Source of the DNA: Otis tarda
Lineage: Eukaryota; Chordata; Aves; Otidiformes; Otididae
Direction of reading: 5' to 3'
Assembly: GCA_026413225.1 (NCBI GenBank)
Contig: CM048554.1
Location: forward strand, 57,433,463-57,497,462
Length of the DNA stretch: 64,000 nucleotides
The notes below the pieces were generated by a model. That model saw only the letters and a program-made list of their open reading frames with translations. It was not told where the DNA came from and did not search any database. A program made the translations under genes and the position numbers. Shown here piece after piece: positions 40,384 to 53,828 of the stretch (positions are counted from its first letter, which is position 1; the number at the start of each line of letters is the position of its first letter).

Positions 40384-41958
40384 CCATTCATTCAAATATG
40401 GTTCCATGTATGAATGCAAACAAAACAAAAAGGAGGAAATAAAACAGTAGAAGGAATTGTCACTTTGCTTTTTTCTCAATGCATAACGACAATATCCCTG
40501 GAATGTTTCTATATGGCTGCTCAAAGGCATCTTCAGATCCATCACTCTCTCCAAAAGTAGATATTCTCCCCTTCGTGTCTTGTTGCATTGCTGGTTTCAA
40601 CCGTACTTTCAGCTATTCTGTTAATTTATCTTTCATTTTAGAAGACAGTTCCCTATCTTGTTTCTAATGTCACATTGTACTAAATCACTACTACATCTAG
40701 GAACAAGAGTGCTTCTGCAGTATACTAGAGCAGTATTACTGCCGCAAGAAAGAGATGGATAGTCCTGGCACAACACGAGGGATTCTGAAAGCACAACAGG
40801 CAAGTCCACAATTCCTTTATATGACATATGAAAATACAAAGGAACATCTGGCTGTTGTGAAGCCAAGGTGTCAGGCACACTTCTCTCCAAATACAGTATT
40901 TCAAAATGATGAAGCATATAACAGCTTCTTCCCTGAGGCAGACAAAGAGGAATGAAGACTGTAAAGACTGAGAAATACCATAGGGAAAGTCTAATCTCGA
41001 AAGAAAGAAGTGCCCACTTTCTTAAAGTCTTTCATAAAACAGATGATTTGCTCTTACAAGATCAATAGAAATCACTTTGTAGTATCTTAATAGTTGCACA
41101 ACGAAATACCAGGTGGAACTCAACATGAGAAGATGCACACAATCCCAAGTCATGGTATTTTTGAGGCAGCTATAATGTGAAAATAAACTGCTCTCACACA
41201 AGATGAATATGCACTGACTTAAACACAATAGACAACATCCTGATCTTGAATCAAGGAATATTGTCTCAAATTAAAATGTTAGGTAGGCACCTAGATGCCT
41301 TTGACATTCAACGAAATATAGGAGCCTACTTGTCCTTAATGATCTCCTCTCTCCAACATACAAAACCACCTACCTACCATTTACTTTGTGCAATAGGCAG
41401 AGCAGAGTGGTGGCTTTTCTTTCAGATACAGTGTTTCAACACACATTTTAGAAAATAAATTGTGCCTGAACAGAAGATGAGTGGGGATTCTAGAGTTTTT
41501 CCCCACTTTCATTATTCATGACTAAATGTTTACTTTTTGTTCCATGTAAAAAAAAAAATAGTTGATCCTTTAAAAATGTTGATGAAACACAATTTTTCTT
41601 TTTTGAATAAATGAAGAAGACTGCTGTGATCATAACTCAATAATAAATTGAAGGACCGTTGACAAAGACTTAAATGATGTATCCACACAGCTTCTGCAGC
41701 ACATACGCTCTAGCATATGGCTTTTCAAATCTTCCTTTACAGTAAAGAATATGCACTTGCTGCGCATTCACAGGCCTGTTGGTGCTAGAGCCAAGCATGA
41801 CTGAATTTTGTCTACCACTTGCAAGGGCACTTGAGGGAAGACATGAATGCGTAAACTTAGTGTTTTATGCCCACTTACTCACTTCAAAGAGCCCATTCTG
41901 TAGCTTCAGTATTGATTTGTAGTTCAAGTCTTTTGGTTTTGATGTGATTTTTGAGGGC

Positions 41959-41974
41959 TTTTTTTTTTTTTTTT
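41959..41974. repeat. T16 run
   Basis: Uninterrupted T run. Confidence 0.85.
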
Positions 41975-43159
41975 GAAGAAAAGTAGGCATTTCAAATATT
42001 TTTCCTGTTGGAGTGATGAATTTAATCACTTTTAAACTCTCTTTCACCTAAGAAGGAAAAGGGTAGCTAGTTTACTTGTCCAGGCTCTGCTGAGTTATCT
42101 GTCCTTTCAAATACTTTAGGCAAGAGGCAATTGTATGATGTGACAGATGGTGTCTTCCATCTTCCACATCCCCTGTACTGATAACCAAGCAAGGCAAAAT
42201 GATTACAGGCAAAAAAGGGAATTTATGGGTTAGCAAGTCACTTTTTTTGGGAAGGTATATAGAAACTGATCTTTTTAGCCCAATTCTACACTACCTTCGG
42301 TATCTTCCCTGAATGCCCCATTAAAGTTATGAGAAAAAAGAAATTACCAGCACTGAAATGGTGGCACTGTGGGTTTTCTTTGGTCATCCTTATTGGCATA
42401 TGGGACATACTGTAGTTATTTGTCCAGAGAATTTAACTTTGAAGATAATTCCTCCCTTGGCTGATATTGTTCTTTTTACAGTTTCAATGTAGCACTGCAC
42501 CCTAATCCACACTGACAGGAAAAAAGGCAGTGAGGATTAAGAGGTACCAGAGAGAACTCACAGCTGATCAGTGCACAACGAAGAGCTCCTTACAGATTTC
42601 TCTTGCCACTAATTTCTATGCAAGTCCACACTGGACATACACCTGCTGCTCTACCTTTCTCCAAGTCTCCCAGTTCCATCACACTACTCATAACCACACT
42701 ACTCTTATAACTGCATTGAAGATTTTCTGCACATGGTACAAACATGCTTCTGTCTTGAAACTTCTTCTCATGCCGTTGCTATGCTGCTCACTGTTTTACA
42801 TCTCAGCTCTGCTGTATGCGCTCTCCACTTCCATATTCACCTCTTGGTGCTGTTTTCACTCCTATTACACTTTTTGGCTCTGTTCAGAACTGCTCAACGC
42901 TTATGCAAACACGCCTATGTTTCACAAGCAAGTAAAGCTGTATTGTAGAAAGTGGGAGAGGGGGAGGAGACGCAGGGAGGGCAACAGCAATGACATGACA
43001 ATGTCCTTAGCAGCTAAGTTTTTAATAGACAAAAGTAGATTCTCAAAAGGTAAGTGCCCAGGTCTGAACATTCACTTTGATTTTTCCAGGTAAAAACCCA
43101 TAATTTCCCCAACACTCCCATTCTCAAATGACATGTATTCTCAAACAATAAACAGCTAC

Positions 43160-44085
43160 ACAAAATGATCAATGATCTGGACAAAGGGATTGAGTGCAAC
43201 CTCAGTAAGTTTGCACCAAATTGGGCCAGAGTGTTGATCTGCTTGAGGGTAGGAAGGCTTTACAAAGGAATCTGGACAGGCTGGACCAATGGGACGACAT
43301 GAATTGTATGAGGTTCAACAGGGCCAAGTGCCAGGTCCTTTATTTCGTTCACAACAATCCCACACAATGGTACAGGCTTGGGGAAGAGTGGCTGGAAAGC
43401 CACCTGACGGAAAAGGACCTGGGGGTGTTCATCAATAGCTGGCTGAATATGAGCCAGCAGTGTGCCCAGGTGGCCAAGAAAGTAAACAGCATCCTGACTT
43501 GTATGAGGAATAGTGTGGTCAGCAAGAAAAGGGAAGTGATCGTGCCCTTGTACTTGGCACTGGTGAGGCCCCATCTTGAACACTGTGTTCAGTTTTGGGC
43601 CCCTCACAACAATACAGACATTGAGGTGCTGAAGCACGTCCAGAGAAGAGGAACGAAGCTGATGAAGGGTCTGGAGCACAAGTCTTACGAGTAGTGGCTG
43701 AGGCAATTGGGATTGTTTAGGCTGGAGAAGAGAAGGCTGACAGGAGACCTTATAGCTCTCCATAACTACCTGAAAAGAGGTTGTGGCTAGGTGGGTGCCG
43801 GCCTCTTCTCCCAAGTAGCAAGTGATAGGACGAGAGGAAATGGACTCAAGTTGTGCCAGGGGAGGTTTAGATTGGATATTAGGAAAAAATTACTTATGGA
43901 AGAGAGGTCAGGCACTGAAAAAGGCTGCTCAGGGAAACAGTGGAGTCACCATCCCTGGAGGTATTTAAAAGATGTGTAGACGTGGCACTTCAGGACATGG
44001 TTTAATGGTGGACTTGGCAGTGTTAGATTTATGGTTGGACTTGATCTTAAAGGTCTTTTCTAACCTAAATGATTCTATGATTTCT
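43160..44085 (+). mobile_element. CR1 LINE fragment, RT to 3' end (about 925 bp)
   Basis: It starts at INDLDKGIE-type sequence just before the FADD position (here FAPN, so the active-site motif is lost) and runs into a 157-codon open stretch with [34 protein letters not shown] and [19 protein letters not shown]. After a stop at the YEERLRELG position it continues in other frames to the terminus gattctatgatttc. It is the same subfamily as the copies at 24005 and 52683. Confidence 0.92.
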
Positions 44086-47000
44086 TTTTGCTTCTTTTCC
44101 CCCTTGAAGACTAGATGGAAAGCACTGGCATTGAAAAAGATTAAACAGATTTAAAATCAAAGCAGTCTGCTTGTCCAATGGACTGTAAGGAAAGTTGGTG
44201 ATGTATGTTAAATGGTAAATAATAAAGCCTAATTGCCATATAAATGTGTGTGGTAATCCATCTCCCACAGAGCTGATGCTATGCCAATTACTCTGTATGA
44301 GGGGGGTGGTTGTGGTGGAGAGGTGAGGCATTCAAGCACATCAAATGTCCTTCATTTCTTTCCCGTTCTGACCACTTTTGTACATTGTATACACCTGAAA
44401 AATAGACAAAAATCTAATGAAGGAGGCATTTTCATGGCACAGTATACTTAGATTTTCCTTCCTACTGATATTCTTCTTCATTTACTCATTCTCTGCTTCA
44501 ATAGCCAACACATGAGCTTAGCATAGGATTGTAGAGGGAAACTTTTTATCTAAAGCTGTCAACTTCTCGATCAAGACAATCGCCTCCAGACTCTGAGGAT
44601 ATTGTACGAAGCAGCTCTTTTGCAAAAAAAAAGGACTGCTCAGTCAGAATATCAAGATCCATGAGGATGGCGCTCTCATACCCACAGCAGTACATTTTGA
44701 AAACAAGTGTAGGACATGCATCTTGGTTGGGGGGGTGTTAGGATTCAGGGAGATGTATTTATGCTAAATATCCATATTTTTTTTGTCAGTTTTAAGAGCA
44801 TATGTGTTTCTTATATTATCCTTAGCATTCCAGAAGGGCTTGGAAAAAAAATCCACAATCAGCAATGGTAATAATCTGCATGCCAAACAGCTGTAGAAAT
44901 GTAGGCAAATCTATACATTAGTATGTGTGTAAGAGATTGAAAAGAGTAGGAGAGAAGAAGCAGAAAGCAAAAAGTTTCTGTCACCATGGAGTGATCTGAA
45001 AGACTACTGCAATATTGTTGACTTCATAGAGCTCAGCACAAACACTAGAGTATTTTCCTTAATTTTGATTTAATCCAGAAGTACTGGAGTAGATTTTTAT
45101 TTTTTTCATCCATCTCATAATTTTGGCAATCTGGATACAATTTCTGAAGGCTTAGCATTGCCAAAATTATTTTCACAGCCTGTTAAGACACCATAGCTGT
45201 TTAGAAGCAGTATATGACAAGTTGCAAAGAAAGGAGGATAAAGGAATATGCATTAGACCAGGTTGTCCGATCTCCTATTGTTAATGTGCCCGTATATCTT
45301 TGCTACACAGAAAGTCTCAAAGAAGACCTCTCAATTTTAAGATCTTTATTTTTCCATCCGTACAGAGGCTGCTTTCCCAACACTATCAGGAAGACAACAG
45401 CTGCATTTGCCGTTGTCTACTCCAACAGGTCACATTAGGAAGATACATTTACTGTTGACAGTATTTGGAACTCTGCATTTGGAACAGAATGTTATTTCTG
45501 CATGAAGAGTTCACAGCCCACTGGCAAGGTCATTACAATTAACTCATGCATGTTTATTTGAGAAATTCAAGCATTAATATTTGTTCATTTGTACGAATTT
45601 ATGCTTTTCTGTGCTTCTTAAAGCTTTTTTTCTTAGTAATAGAAAGATGAAGGGCTACTGCTATTGATAGAAACCTCGTAATATAGAGAAGAACATATAA
45701 TGCAGCAACAATAATAATGGGCTCAATATAAAACAATGGGGACAAATATTGCAGGAAATTGAAATAGTTTTAATTTCCATTGCTGGAACAAGAAGTCCTC
45801 CTTATGGTCAAGACTAATTTAGCTCAGTTTTGCATAGCATGAATAACCTACTCTGACAGGCAAATGAAATATCAATAGTTTAAGTGACTATTACAAATTA
45901 TCAATGAATATGCGAGGCTAGTAAATCTACTGATAATTTAGTTAATTGTATTCAAAGTGTACAAGGATTAATTAATTGTCAAGTGAGTCTTTCTGTATAT
46001 GGAAGTAGTATATTTTAATTGCATTTGCAAAACCACTGAGATGATACCAGAAATTAATAGGATTACTTTTCTTTCAGGTGCTTCAGACTAGGCTGTTTTC
46101 ACTCTATAGAAAAAAACAGCAAATGAAAAGGCAAATGTATATAGCAACTGCACCCGTATCTCTCAAAGGAATAGAGGAAGCCAGAGGCCAGTGAAGAGCT
46201 ACAGAAATAAAACGGACAAGAGATCCAGACAGGATTTTTAAATCCAAGGAAGTTGATTCTGATGCATGCTCTAATATGAACAGCATATTTTCAGGATGCA
46301 GTGATATAACAGCATAGGAATAACATATGACTTACACTGGACTCTAAAACTGGCATTTGGGAAGGTCACGTGGAAAAGAATAACAGAGTGAGACAAGTTA
46401 GAAGTATGGATATCAGCTCAAAAAAGCAAGTCTTAAAGATGCATGATATGCTGCACAGGCAGCAAAAAAAATAAAATCATCAATATTGAGGAAGGTAGGA
46501 TTTTTTTTGTGATGGTGATTTCCTTTTAAAAAGAAAATATAGTTAGCTCAATATAAAAATTAGGATGATTGTAGTTCATGCTGGAGGATGCAGCATAGCT
46601 AGAAAGTTTGGAATAGGATGGGATACTGAAGTATTGAAACTATCAACTCCTAAAAAAGTTTGTAACTACTTATCGTTAAATCCAAAATAACAGCAGCATT
46701 CCTTAGCTTTTCATTTTGAGAGAGTGCAATATTTTAACTTTGAATTTCAATTTATAAACAATTAAAATGCTAAAATATTTCAATTTTCTTGTGGATTCTT
46801 GTAGGGTTTTGTATGTCTGTTGTTTAAAAAAAGGCGAGGAAAACTTTGGGGATTAAAACAGTGCCTGTATGTGCAGGAGAGAAGCAAAATGAAGATTAAA
46901 TTATAGTAGGTAAATGGATATAAAGTCATGCTTGAGGATGTTGGTCCTCCTTGAAAGCAGATCATGTGTCTTCAAATACTTATTTAAAAAAAAAAAACCA

Positions 47001-48927
47001 CCAAACTGATAGAACTCTGATTTCCCACACCACAGGAAGAAAATATGGAGAGGGAAGAGATGTTTTAATACCTATAGTCTGAACAATGGAGACATCTTTT
47101 CTTTGGCAACAGTGAGGAACAAGAGCACAAGTTAAATTACACTTTCACTTGCATTTTTGTGCCCCTTCAAGGCCACTCGGACCCCTCAAACGGTAAGAGC
47201 ACAGCATCCAGTACAGCAAGCAAGAATTTCCCTCCACCCAACTATTTTGGTCTGTGAAGGCCTTGAATTGTAGGCATGCTAACCATCTGAGCAATACTGA
47301 ATGCAGGACAAGAAATTTGCTCATGAAATACATGCAAGCAAATTTGCTGTGTAACTAAATGTTGGCAGGCTTGAGCTGCACTGCTTTTGCTGTTAAGACT
47401 AATTTATCTTCACAAGTTATCTGCTAGAACTGCACCTAAGTACACTTTGCTAATAACCTCTGCTAGGAAAAATAATACAGTTCTTGGAATCGAAACGTAA
47501 AACTATTTTAACTCATTTATTTGTCTCCAAATTATAATTTATCCATTTAACTACAGCAATAATTAAGCTAGAGAATTTAATGTAAGTGTTTCCACAGGTA
47601 CCCGCTAGAATAAACTGAAGTTGTACCAGAGGTTATGCAGGGAACTCATGTCAGTAATAACAGACTTTCTAAGCTATATAGCCAAATCCTACACTCAGAA
47701 GGAAACATATAGTGGAAATTCTCTCATATTTTTATTGCAACTGTCTGTTTTCCTAGACAACTGGCATCCCATGCAGGCTTTACAACACAATCTGTGTGAT
47801 ATCTTTGTACCAAATTCACTGTGTATTTGCAAAAAAAAAGTGCATATATGGGTTTATCTTTCCAGGATTAGCTTTGATTTCAGCATCTGAAATCTGGTAA
47901 CTCTACAATTACTCAAAAAGGCTGCAAATTCTATATTATCTGTGCACATTTATATTTCAACTAATGCTAACTATGGTTAAACAGAATTATTGATATCACT
48001 ACCAGGAAGTATAATTTTGAATTTGCTTTGTTGCTAGAGCTAAAATAATATAGGAGAATGAATTAAACTTAGCTGCTTGTGTCAGTAAAGTGTATGGAGT
48101 GTTAATAGCATAACAGAGATGTGTCACCACAAGAAACACTGACATAAAATAGAAAAGAACAACCTACAGGAAAGCGTTTCAGCTGAATACAAAAGAATTA
48201 ATAATGAAAGGCAATTTTTTCTCCTTTTTAGCCTGCTAGCTAAAACATATCAGCTTGAACTCCACCAAAAATCCAACAAAAATTCTCATGATATATGCTG
48301 TGCCATATTTAAGGAAGCTGAGTGAAATATAATATGATACATTTAAAAAAAAAATGAAACATACTACTACGAGAAGTCAGAGGTTAAGGACCTGTGTATG
48401 TTAAACTAGTTTGAGAAAGATGCTTAATATATATTACAGGACTGAATATGTGAGGCTTATTATTATTTTACTAGCCACATTTCCTGGGTGGTGAATTACG
48501 GAAAATCCACTTCTATTATAATTCACATTCCTCGCTTCAAATCTCAGCATATTTTTTCATGCTCTTCAGTTTTTTTCCACTGGAATTCAAGGTTAGAAAA
48601 TGTACCAGCTATGGATACAGTTTTACTTCAAAAGGGTAAAGCAAAAGTAGGATTTTCAAAGGGAAGAAAACAAAGGAATGTTGGATTTTATAGGTTATCG
48701 TCATTGATGAGCTTTCTCTGTGAAGGCACTAAGCTGTACATTTACTGAAATAACAGTGCCCTCTAGTGCCTTTATTAAGCACATTGGTCAAAGCTTTTTT
48801 TAAATGAAGCAAACATACCAAAACACCACAATCAGTCTGGAAAAGCTGTAGAATAAAATTACTGTGTTAACTTAGTTATCGGTTCTTAAAAGGATTGGTT
48901 TTCCTACTAATGTCTATTTAATATACC

Positions 48928-48937
48928 GGGGGGGGGG
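48928..48937. repeat. G10 run
   Basis: Ten consecutive G in an AT-rich intron (ataccggggggggggagc); it would be C10 in the transcript. Confidence 0.9.
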
Positions 48938-50441
48938 AGCAGATTAAATACATATGCATAAGTAGTACTTATTATTGAAAAAAAATGTGAAAGAATAACA
49001 TGGGTGCTTTCTCTATAGCATCAAAAATAACATTTAAGTATTACATTGTCTCAATAAACATCGATCATATTTACAAGAAAACAAAAATAAGTAAGAACAC
49101 AGCACAAATTTCAAATAAAAGTTTGAGAATGGGTGTGAGCCATCCAAAAAGCTTTAATTTACAAACCAAGCATTTCTGAAAAAAGAAAGAGGCTCTTATT
49201 GAAGATTATGACATATCAAGATACAGTTTTCACAGTCTTTTTTACAATCTTAATAGCACTTTCAAGTGAAACAAACATGGAAAATATCACAAAATCCAGA
49301 ATAATTACTAAGGTCAGCTCATTATTTGTGACTCAGAGGTAGTTAGAAAAAAATCCTGCAAGAAATAAGCTCTTGATGGAATATTAATATCTGCTTTGAA
49401 CATCCTGGCTTTTGAAATGTTAAATTTTCTATGATTGTTATGCAATTTTGGTTTTCCTAACAAGAACTTATAAAGTTATAGTTATAAAGACTATTAAAAT
49501 ACACAATACTTTTTCACAAGACAAGAACATATTTTCTTATGTCTGATTAGGTATGTAGTATTTAAAAAGTATACTTATAAACCCTTTCAAAAAGATAGTG
49601 TCCTCTGATGCAAATTAGCTTTTCAGAAGCCCATCCTTACAACCAATTACTATAACTTATTTTAAAATATACATATATATCAGTTTAGTTTATAAAAATG
49701 GATCTTAAGAATCTAGCTGGATCTATAAAATGTAGGTTTAGACCAATAAAACTGAGTTTATCCTATTCTTCAATTGAAACTACAACACATTACATATTTA
49801 GGTGAGTATACGTTCATGATTTAATACATCTGGCAACTTGTATTTATAACTGATTCATTGGAGGACTGTCATATAAGATCACTTTACTTACAAGATATTT
49901 TAGGATATCAAAATACTGTATTGTTTTTATTTTCCCGTCAAAAGGTAGGGTTTATGTGGAATATGGAACAGTGGGGGACAGATCAAAATGTTCCCCAGTT
50001 CTCTGATATAGAGATCATCAGTTCTACAAAGCCTTTGTAGTCATACTGTAAAGCTTGGGCTGAGGTTTCTGCATGCCACTTCACAACTTATGCTCATGTA
50101 AAAATTAGGTCTTTTTCACAGACATTTTAGAGATCCTCTAGTCCCTCAATTATCTTTTGGTATATATGGGCCACTCCATGTTCTTACCATTTCCTACTTT
50201 TTTTTCCTGTGGCATTTTCTCGCATTTACAGTTGTACCTAACTGTGCAGAACTACTGCTGAACTGGCATTGTTAGGCTAACATGAAGAAGATGTCATCTC
50301 TTGTGATCAGGTTAAGTATTATCAAATAAAACATTTCATATAGTATTACAAAATTATACTGTACTTTACATGCATTATTTATTCAGGTTACCATTCTGTA
50401 ATGACCTTCATTGTGAGTTATACAAAAATGACCGTACTTAC

Positions 50442-50632
50442 TTTTGAGATCTAAATTTCTGGCTCCTGCTGTGCTCTGCGTTGTGATTTTATTGTCAATC
50501 TTTACAGTGTGGAGATTGTTGGTATCCCTTGATATCATCACATTATGCCACTGGTTGTCATTCAGAGGTTTATTGGAACTTCCTTTGATGAGATTTGCAC
50601 CATTTCCCAAGTCAAACACATAGTGTAAATAC
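50442..50632 (-). CDS. NRXN1: NRXN1 exon, LNS5 core (191 nt)
   Basis: The exon encodes [19 protein letters not shown], then [17 protein letters not shown] and ARNLDLK, the middle strands of LNS5. The acceptor TTTTCCCAG|GTATTTAC follows a long pyrimidine tract (TTCTTTTCTCTTTTCCC). The donor CTCAAAA|GTAAGT is close to consensus. Phase is 2 in, 1 out, matching the exons on both sides. Only 528 nt of intron separate it from the 382-nt exon, by far the shortest intron between constitutive exons here. Relative to the mammalian protein as I remember it, a few residues differ in the HTVKID-ITTQ region (DNKITTQST here). Confidence 0.95.
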
Positions 50633-51160
50633 CTGGGAAAAGAGAAAAGAATTGGAAAAGTTTCCTTTTTCTTTACATAGAAAAGGGGCACCAATTAATG
50701 TCTAATAATTCCTATTTCCTTGTACTCCTCAGTAGTGCTGGTGAAACCAGAGGACCACAATGAATGCCAAATGAAGAAGCAATCTTAATTCAGAGAAATC
50801 ACCGTTCATTTAGATGAGCTCAGATGCAGTCCCAAGTTTCTGGAAAGTAACAAGCACTCCATGTACCAACACATGCATACATACGTAGAGAGACAACAAG
50901 AGAAAGGCTACAAACTAGTACTTCTTTGTGGTAAACACCATAGAAGTTATACCTATTATTTACTTTCAATTTTTTCAGGCATCTAGCTTCATCTGAAAGA
51001 AAAAGTCACAATAAAACATACAAAGTTGAACATGAAGAAATATTCATCAATCATGTATGTCTAGTCAGATAAAGATTTGTATCCTAAACTTCCCCTTGTA
51101 TTTCTCCTGTCTATACATTTTGAATAGACTGGTTTTGTCATTATGCTAACCCATACATAC
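50633..51160 (-). other. NRXN1: NRXN1 short intron (528 nt)
   Basis: It runs from GTATGT to TTTTCCCAG. It is AT-rich and free of recognised repeats, in contrast to the other introns. Confidence 0.9.
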
Positions 51161-51542
51161 CCTTTTACTAATTCAACCACAATGAAATCATTTCCATCGC
51201 CACTGTTATAAAGTATCAATCCATCCAGAGAGGTTGTTTTGAACTGGAAAAAAAGGTGCATAGATGTATATGCTTGTAGTGTGGCCAATGCAACATAACT
51301 TGCTTTTGTTTTAAAGGTTACAGGGTCTGCTATGATGTTCCTGAACCCAAATCTTGCATTGAGCTCACAATAATCGATGTCTCCGTTTTTACATAAGTCA
51401 ATGTACGCCATGCCATTAAACGTAAGACTTTGTAGATGCCCAATGAAATTAGAAGGCACAGAAGACAGGTAGCGCCGTTCTGTTATTATTCCTGTTTCTA
51501 TGTTGTGGAATTCCAGTCGTGTGTGATCCCCAGCCATTTGAC
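51161..51542 (-). CDS. NRXN1: NRXN1 exon, end of LNS4 and start of LNS5 (382 nt)
   Basis: The exon encodes the stretch from [14 protein letters not shown] through [19 protein letters not shown], the cysteine pair in [18 protein letters not shown] that closes LNS4, and then [19 protein letters not shown] to VELVKG, the first strands of LNS5. The acceptor is TATTTAAAG|GTCAAATGG, preceded by a TTTTCTTGTTACT pyrimidine run and a GCTAAC branch-like motif. The donor is AAAAGG|GTATGT. It enters in phase 1 and leaves in phase 2, so it cannot be skipped alone; together with the next exon (573 nt) the pair is frame-neutral. The length of 382 nt is what I remember for this exon in mammalian NRXN1. The open frame runs a little past the donor into the intron, which is not coding. 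Confidence 0.95.
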
Positions 51543-52682
51543 CTTTAAATAGTAACAAGAAAACACGTTAGCATCTGAAATGGGAGGTCAAAAAGCACAT
51601 GATATGATTAAGTATCTGCATCAATTTTACACTTTTCAATCTGCAAGGCCAATTCTTGGCTCCAAAGAGGATTCCTCTAAATTAATTCAAATTACTGCTA
51701 AACATCTGAGAGCCTTTCCACTGAGTTCAGTATGTTTGGATAAGGCCAACAGCAAGATTTCTAATCTGAAGCATAATACCACAATATATCAAACTGCCAA
51801 CGAAATCCCTCACTTTCGTTACACTTAACCAGACGTGGTTTTACTATAAGCAAGTGCAATTAATTAACACAACACAAAGAACACAAAGGCAAATCTCGGA
51901 GCTAAATCTACAACGTCAGAGTTTCATAGAAGAGAGGCATACCAATTTAGAGGATGTGTTTTGCTTAAAAGTGCATGATTTGGTGAGCAGATGGAAGGAT
52001 TCCTGTTTAAACTGTCTCAAGTACATGAATACTAGCCCTGCTGCAAAACTGTGCTGCAAGGGTGCACAGAGCTTTCCTTAAAAGTGACTGGCTTTATACC
52101 ATGGGGATAAACTCTGGCAGAAGAGCGCGCAGAGGTGGACAAAGCAGAAAACCTGCAGCAAATGTGTATGCCAGTGTCTTGTAATCCTGAAAATAGCAAG
52201 GGGCTTGCTTACACCAGAAAGCTGGCCAAAACCAAGCCTCGCAGCTACCTTTGAGTCTTTCTTTGTCATGCAAGGACTCTTGCACAGCATAAAGCCTGAA
52301 ATTTGCTGACTGCATAGGTACTCTGAAGGAAAGAATCAACATTGCCAGGGTACACTTCATACAGGTTAGGTAAGTTTTTAGGCTAGTTATTAAATACCTT
52401 ACCCAGTACATCAAAATTGTGCCCACTGAAGGGTTCCCTTTTCTCAAGGAGCTTAGATTTCTTTTTCCTGCTTACGTTAAAGAAGTAGCTCAGTACTATC
52501 ACAAGCCTGATTCATGGTCCTATTGTGTGAGTATGATGACAAAACAGCTTTTTATTACTATCAATTTTACCATGTAATCTACCTTTTGCAAACTATGGGA
52601 TAGATTTCCCAGTTCCTTAGATGTTTTGTGTCTCTTATGGAGTACAAAGAAGCTGAACAGCAGGTGAACTAGCCAAGCTGGA

Positions 52683-52981
52683 ATGTTTGGCCTCTTCTCC
52701 CAGGCAACAAGCAGGACCCGAGGAAATGGCCACAAGTTGTACCAGAGGAGGTTTAGATTGGACGTGAGGAAAAACTTTTTCTCCCAAAGAGTGGTCAGGC
52801 ACTGGAATGGCCTGACCAGGGAGGTGGTGGAGTCACCGTCCCTGGCAGTGTTCAACAGGCAGCTTGATGAGAAGCTACAAGATATGGTTTAGTAACTGTG
52901 GCAGCAATGGTAGTGGGAAGACGGTTGGACTAGATGATCTTATAGGTCCCATCCAACCATGTGATTCTATGATTCTATGAA
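52683..52981 (+). mobile_element. CR1 LINE, 3' end fragment
   Basis: It encodes [20 protein letters not shown] and [20 protein letters not shown], then the 3' UTR with ttggactagatgatcttata, ending gattctatgattctatgaa. It is 5'-truncated. Its 3' end faces the 3' end of the minus-strand copy at 53427, only 445 bp away. Confidence 0.92.
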
Positions 52982-53426
52982 ATACTGGCAAAAAGCTGCT
53001 CTGTAATACAAGTGCCCACAGTGCAAAGCTGCTGGCAGGCTGAGTTCCCTCTGTCCTTCCCTGAACACACTCTTCCAAGAGGAGATTGGGAACTCTGACT
53101 CAGGCTGGATGTGTTTAGCAGTGATGCAAAAAGCCCTGAGGCAGGCTTAGACAGCTATACCTTCATAGGTTCTGTAAGCAAGTGTCTGTGTTTGCGTGTG
53201 TGAAGGTGGAAAGGATAAGGGCAAGATGAACACAGGTATCTGGGCTTTGGCCAGGGACATGGATTCACAAAGAGGTTATGTCTCAGCACTGACGTACAAA
53301 CACAGGCAGCAGTGAACTTAAAGTGAAAATAGGTCTACAAGCTTTAAGACAGTTTAAAAAAAAATTGCTCTAATAATTTATGATCAATATTTATAAGCAG
53401 CCTACTTCGCTTCAGGATGCATTCTC

Positions 53427-53828
53427 ATAGAATCATAGAATGGTTAGGGTTGGAAGGGACCTTCAAAGGTCATCTAGTCCAACCCCCCTGCAAGGAGCAG
53501 GAACATCCCCAACTAGATCAGGTTGCTCAGAGCCTCATCCAGCCTGGCCTTGAACGTGTCCAGGGATGGGGCTTCCACCACCTCTCTGGGCAACCTGTTC
53601 CAGTGTTCTACAACCCTCATTGTAAAAAATTTTTTCCTAATATCCAATCTAAATCTACCTCCCTCTATTTTAAAACCACTACCCCTTGTCCTATCACAAC
53701 AGGCCCTACTGAACAGCTTCTCCCCATCTTTCTTGTAGGCCCCCTTGAGGTATTGGAAGACCGCTATCAGGTCTCCCTGGAGCCTCCTCTTCTCCAGGCT
53801 GAACAGCCCCAACTCTCTCAGCCTGTCA
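53427..53828 (-). mobile_element. CR1 LINE, 3' end fragment (402 bp)
   Basis: The reverse complement holds an unbroken C-terminal ORF2 piece ([20 protein letters not shown] to [12 protein letters not shown]) and the complete 3' UTR with terminus at agaatcatagaatggttagg. By eye it matches about nine of ten bases with the opposite-strand copy at 60645-61040, so both are fairly recent and of one subfamily. Confidence 0.94.

Larger units (their letters stand above)
34895..50441 (-). other. NRXN1: NRXN1 intron inside LNS5 (15,547 nt)
   Basis: It contains a solo LTR (35133-35578), a CR1 tail (39585-39611) and a CR1 fragment (43160-44085). Between them, 35579-39584, 39612-43159 and 44086-50441 show no gene. 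Noted there are a hairpin at 40344-40383, a long plus-strand open stretch at 42530-43093 without an ATG near its start, and a G10 run at 48928-48937. Confidence 0.85.

Noticed and set aside
43260-43814. 184-codon minus-strand open frame
   Set aside because: It is the antisense of the CR1 fragment at 43160-44085.
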